A stretch of 64,000 bases of DNA, from the NCBI GenBank assembly GCA_024742405.1, contig JANSYP010000003.1, positions 62,001 through 126,000 on the forward strand. The letters are read 5' to 3'. Both the position numbers and the translations under genes were made by a program. How positions within the stretch are numbered: position 1 is the first letter of the stretch; each line of letters starts with the position of its first letter. Positions 63,607-64,000 of this stretch are shown one piece after another. The notes beneath the pieces are model-generated. The model worked only from the letters and a program-made list of their open reading frames with translations. It ran no database searches and was not told where the DNA came from. The stretch is from Paracoccaceae bacterium (lineage in GTDB: Bacteria; Pseudomonadota; Alphaproteobacteria; Rhodobacterales; Rhodobacteraceae).

Positions 63607-64000
63607 TCAGCTCTGTTCGTCCGGGTAGATCGCGGCGACAATCTGTTTGGCGAACTCCGCCCCGATCCGGACCGACAGATGGTCGTGATCCTTGTAGTTG
63701 GAGATTTCCGCAGTCCCGAACGGACAGCGGACAGGCCCGCACAGCTCGTCCGCAAAACTCAGCGCGACGGTGTTGTCGGACCGCGCCAGATCATCCAGTT
63801 CGTCCTCGATGATCGCAGAACGTGCGTCATGTTCCGCGCGCTCGACAGCGTAGGTCGCGTTGATTTCATCGAAGTCCAGGTCTGCCAGCGCGATCCGCGC
63901 ATAGACATCTTCGGTCCAGAAGTTCTGGTAGGGCGGCTGCTGGATCAGAACCAGTTGCGCACCGGCCCCTTCGACGCGGTTCTGTAACTCTCGCAGCTGC
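63607..64000 (-). CDS. C-terminal part of an SGNH-domain protein (acyltransferase-type), 5' end outside the window
   Basis: About 130 C-terminal residues are visible and the gene continues past the right edge. The sequence includes LVLIQQPPYQNFWTEDVYAR, ADELCGPVRCPFG, SNYKDHDHLSVRIGAEFAKQ and ends IYPDEQS. The D-H-D-H-L-S block holds the catalytic Asp/His of SGNH hydrolases, and the CGPVRCPF and final layout match the SGNH domain that ends OafA/acyltransferase-3 proteins. Likely role: O-acetylation of surface polysaccharide or LPS. The membrane acyltransferase half cannot be verified here. Confidence 0.72.
   Translation of the reverse strand, partial: QLRELQNRVEGAGAQLVLIQQPPYQNFWTEDVYARIALADLDFDEINATYAVERAEHDARSAIIEDELDDLARSDNTVALSFADELCGPVRCPFGTAEISNYKDHDHLSVRIGAEFAKQIVAAIYPDEQS

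Noticed and set aside
1-64000. CRISPR array, tRNA or rRNA genes
   Set aside because: No regularly spaced direct repeats of CRISPR type, no cloverleaf or rRNA-like conserved stretches were seen on reading both strands.

Overview
The window looks like DNA from an alphaproteobacterium of the Rhodobacterales (Roseobacter-type). This is inferred from high GC with GC-rich third positions, dense ATGA/GTGA-overlapped operons, a fused MrpAB antiporter subunit, a Bradyrhizobium-like D-tartrate dehydratase, and a high density of dehydrogenases and ABC systems. No rRNA, tRNA or CRISPR array was seen. The left end (1-3101) is plasmid-like: a hipBA toxin-antitoxin pair (hipA runs off the left edge) with a four-site operator array, plus a mobilization pair (MobC-like and relaxase). 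The replicon is therefore a plasmid or chromid, or carries an integrated mobilizable element.

Layout. 4080-9974 is a complete Mrp Na+/H+ antiporter operon (mrpAB fusion, C, D, E, F, G). About 10.4-13.8 kb is a decaying locus: remnants of a peptide-type ABC transporter (binding protein, two permeases, ATPase) and a 5'-truncated enolase-superfamily dehydratase, the last two joined in one misleading open frame. 13.8-17.4 kb holds an MFS transporter, a tartrate dehydrogenase and a D-tartrate dehydratase, together a tartrate-to-oxaloacetate route. 17.9-31.8 kb is a large catabolic island. A DeoR-type regulator faces a plus-strand operon (BtpA-like protein, SIS protein, PfkB kinase, amidohydrolase, PuuE-like hydrolase). 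A convergent minus-strand operon carries two more SIS proteins, a polyamine-type ABC transporter, a second PuuE-like hydrolase and a racemase-fold protein lacking both usual catalytic cysteines. Matching 10-bp-phased CTTTC repeats lie at the heads of both units. This island is the best candidate for an undescribed pathway; my inference is uptake and breakdown of a glycosylated cyclic amide or ureide.

32.5-36.9 kb encodes a short BCCT-type transporter with BetB and BetA (choline to glycine betaine). 37-38.2 kb encodes a penta-heme secreted cytochrome divergent from a complete Na+-translocating NADH:quinone reductase operon (nqrA-F, with an NqrB that is short and lacks the FMN-binding SGAT motif) and a CBS-domain protein. 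44.2-49.9 kb carries a tandem universal stress protein, a Kef-type K+/H+ antiporter and a P2-type cation ATPase. A membrane-bound LytTR regulator and a divergent serine hydrolase follow. Mrp, NQR, Kef, the P-type ATPase and betaine synthesis together suggest a cell managing Na+/K+/H+ and osmotic stress.

52.6-61.9 kb is a minus-strand periplasmic oxidation operon: an isoquinoline-oxidoreductase-type molybdenum dehydrogenase pair, a Ca2+-type PQQ alcohol dehydrogenase, a Tat-exported Rieske protein, a small secreted cysteine protein, and a 1100-residue fusion of a di-heme MauG/CcpA peroxidase with an FG-GAP/UnbV propeller. It could form an alcohol-aldehyde-acid chain with unusual electron carriers. 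A GntR regulator is divergent from it, with two inverted repeats in between. The right edge cuts a gene ending in an SGNH hydrolase domain.
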